NCBI GenBank assembly: GCA_945900685.1
Contig: CAMDJS010000095.1
Coordinates: 1 to 7,973, forward strand
Reading direction: 5' to 3'
Source of the DNA: Bordetella parapertussis
Lineage (GTDB): Bacteria > Pseudomonadota > Gammaproteobacteria > Burkholderiales > Burkholderiaceae_C
DNA length: 7,973 nt
Made by a program: the position numbers and the translations under genes
In this document: positions 7,320 through 7,973 of the stretch, piece by piece
Numbering within the stretch: position 1 is the first letter of the stretch
Layout: every line of letters begins with the position of its first letter
Notes under the pieces: generated by a model
What the model was told of the DNA's origin: nothing
Seen by the model: only the letters and a program-made list of their open reading frames with translations
Databases searched by the model: none

Positions 7320-7348
7320 TTGTAAGAGTCATGCTGTCAATGTATCTT
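7320..7348 (+). promoter_or_regulatory. Candidate promoter of the GIY-YIG gene with a dyad over the -35
   Basis: TTGTAA (7320-7325) and TATCTT (7343-7348) each match four of six consensus bases at an exact 17-base spacing. A perfect dyad CTCTT-GT-AAGAG (7317-7328) covers the -35 and could be an operator. Transcription would begin only a few bases before the ATG at 7360, which has no visible ribosome site, so the message could be nearly leaderless. Confidence 0.35.
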
Positions 7349-7359
7349 TAGTAATTCAC

Positions 7360-7836
7360 ATGACAAACATCAGCCAACTCTTCTCACCCAATGTTGAACT
7401 GCAAGAATTCAACACAAAGAACATCAATCACATTCCATCATTTGGCTCAATCATCTACACAGTGTTCTTGGATAGAAGTGAGTACATCTATGTTGGGATT
7501 GGTGGATTGAGTGGCAAGTCAGTGCAAGACAGAAATCCACGCTCTCGCATCATTCAACATGCTCAAGGTCGAAGAAGTGGGGATCAGTTCTGCATCTACA
7601 TTCAAGACTTCTATGTGATTCCATCAATCATCAACAGTCAGTACACGCCAAAGAAAGGCTATCTCGACATGCTCACAAAAGAGTTCATTCAGAAGCGACT
7701 GAGTTATCGCTATCTAGTTGTGCAGACTGATGACTCCGACAAGATTGTGCGTAGACTAGAGAGTGAATTGCAGAACAATGTGCATGGCTTTGGTACGCCG
7801 AAACTGAATGGGACATCTGCTATCAGCGTTCAATAA
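7360..7836 (+). CDS. Stand-alone GIY-YIG nuclease-like protein
   Basis: The 158-residue product has no signal peptide or membrane segment. Its core reads as a GIY-YIG endonuclease domain. The first strand is SIIYTVF (30-36, Y33 for the GIY tyrosine) and the second is YIYVGIG (42-48, Y44-V45-G46 for YIG). A helix with R61/R63 and H67 follows, then a conserved-looking RRSGDQFCIYI block (71-81). Late acidic residues E134/E136 precede GTPKLN (145-150), where GIY-YIG enzymes carry the metal-binding glutamate and a closing P-LN. From memory, the RRSGDQF block and later LSYRYLVV resemble a family of small uncharacterised GIY-YIG proteins. The likely activity is metal-dependent DNA cleavage; the target is unknown. 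The ATG is the only start in a frame open from 7279, and no Shine-Dalgarno is seen. It is AT-rich, in an apparent island, 34 bases before an Mrr-like gene. Confidence 0.72.
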   Translation: MTNISQLFSPNVELQEFNTKNINHIPSFGSIIYTVFLDRSEYIYVGIGGLSGKSVQDRNPRSRIIQHAQGRRSGDQFCIYIQDFYVIPSIINSQYTPKKGYLDMLTKEFIQKRLSYRYLVVQTDDSDKIVRRLESELQNNVHGFGTPKLNGTSAISVQ

Positions 7837-7861
7837 ACTTCATACAAAAAAATTAACAATT

Positions 7862-7864
7862 GGA
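7862..7864 (+). promoter_or_regulatory. Ribosome binding site of the Mrr-like gene
   Basis: GGA, within TTGGAATC, lies 6 bases before the ATG at 7871. It supports that start, which also gives the family-like N-terminus. Confidence 0.4.
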
Positions 7865-7870
7865 ATCAAC

Positions 7871-7973
7871 ATGGCAACAAGAGAACAAGTACCAACTTAC
7901 GATTTATTAATTTACTCAACTGTAAAAGCACTAATTTCTCTTGGTGGAAGTGGAAGTAATGAAGAAATTTCTG
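7871..7973 (+). CDS. Mrr-like restriction endonuclease, N-terminal fragment (runs off the window)
   Basis: Only the first 34 codons are visible. The peptide MATREQ-VPTYDLLIYSTVKAL continues with ISLGGSGSNEEIS. The order P-TYD-L, hydrophobic helix, then GGSGS-EEI is what I know from the N-terminal winged-helix (Mrr_N) domain of Mrr-family restriction endonucleases. In that family it precedes a PD-(D/E)XK nuclease domain. Such proteins usually cut foreign, often modified, DNA without a partner methyltransferase, though some belong to type II systems. The catalytic domain is outside the window, so activity cannot be judged. Codons are strongly A/T-ending (tta, att, gta, aaa), more so than in the GIY-YIG gene 34 bases upstream. 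No terminator separates the two, so co-transcription is likely. Confidence 0.65.
   Translation, partial: MATREQVPTYDLLIYSTVKALISLGGSGSNEEIS

Larger units (their letters stand above)
7089..7359. other. Gene-free AT-rich junction 3' of tRNA-Ser, probable island edge
   Basis: This stretch of 271 bases has no supported gene. From left to right it holds an A/T-rich segment with TTGATTTATATAG; a cluster of TAAGA(C/T)A repeats (7143-7175); an unconvincing minus-strand reading frame of 32 codons or fewer (7204-7302); a minus-strand promoter-like pair (7274-7302); and a plus-strand promoter-like pair (7320-7348) in front of the GIY-YIG gene. The abrupt drop in G+C next to an intact tRNA 3' end, followed by defence-type genes, is the usual look of an attachment-site junction. 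No integrase gene or second att copy is in the window, so the island reading is inference. Confidence 0.55.

Overview
The first 7.0 kb is conserved housekeeping chromosome from a betaproteobacterium, most likely Burkholderiales and Comamonadaceae-like. I infer this from protein character and gene order (greB | spoT-rpoZ-gmk-yicC | rph-rdgB-hemW), the 67-residue omega subunit and the moderately GC-rich codon use. The species cannot be read from the sequence.

Layout. The 3' end of greB (+) runs convergently into a full bifunctional (p)ppGpp synthetase/hydrolase gene (-). Three more minus-strand genes lie upstream of it: yicC, gmk and rpoZ. yicC and gmk overlap by 4 bases, and rpoZ follows gmk by 20 bases. 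A strong intrinsic terminator (2479-2507, minus strand) sits between rpoZ and spoT. The two are therefore neighbours here, but probably not one fully co-transcribed unit. A 92-base divergent spacer (4294-4385) separates yicC from the plus-strand genes rph, rdgB and hemW, whose junctions are both ATGA stop/start overlaps. A tRNA-Ser(UGA) gene with encoded CCA follows hemW.

Just 3' of the tRNA the character changes abruptly. The DNA becomes AT-rich: 20 of 60 bases are G/C at 7861-7920, against 39 of 60 at 5281-5340. A 271-base gene-free stretch carries clustered TAAGA(C/T)A repeats, then two genes of defence or mobile character follow. One is a small stand-alone GIY-YIG nuclease-like protein. 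The other is the first 34 codons of a protein whose N-terminus resembles the Mrr-family restriction endonuclease winged-helix domain; the window ends inside it. I read this as the left edge of an integrated island at the 3' end of tRNA-Ser. No integrase is visible here.

How the genes work together. The housekeeping part is centred on guanine nucleotides and RNA: Gmk makes GDP, the Rel/Spo enzyme makes and destroys (p)ppGpp, omega is part of the RNA polymerase that responds to it, and GreB rescues backtracked polymerase. YicC and RNase PH process RNA, RdgB cleans the nucleotide pool of deaminated purines, and HemW delivers heme. The island part probably acts against foreign DNA. Nothing in the window shows its target or a partner methyltransferase.
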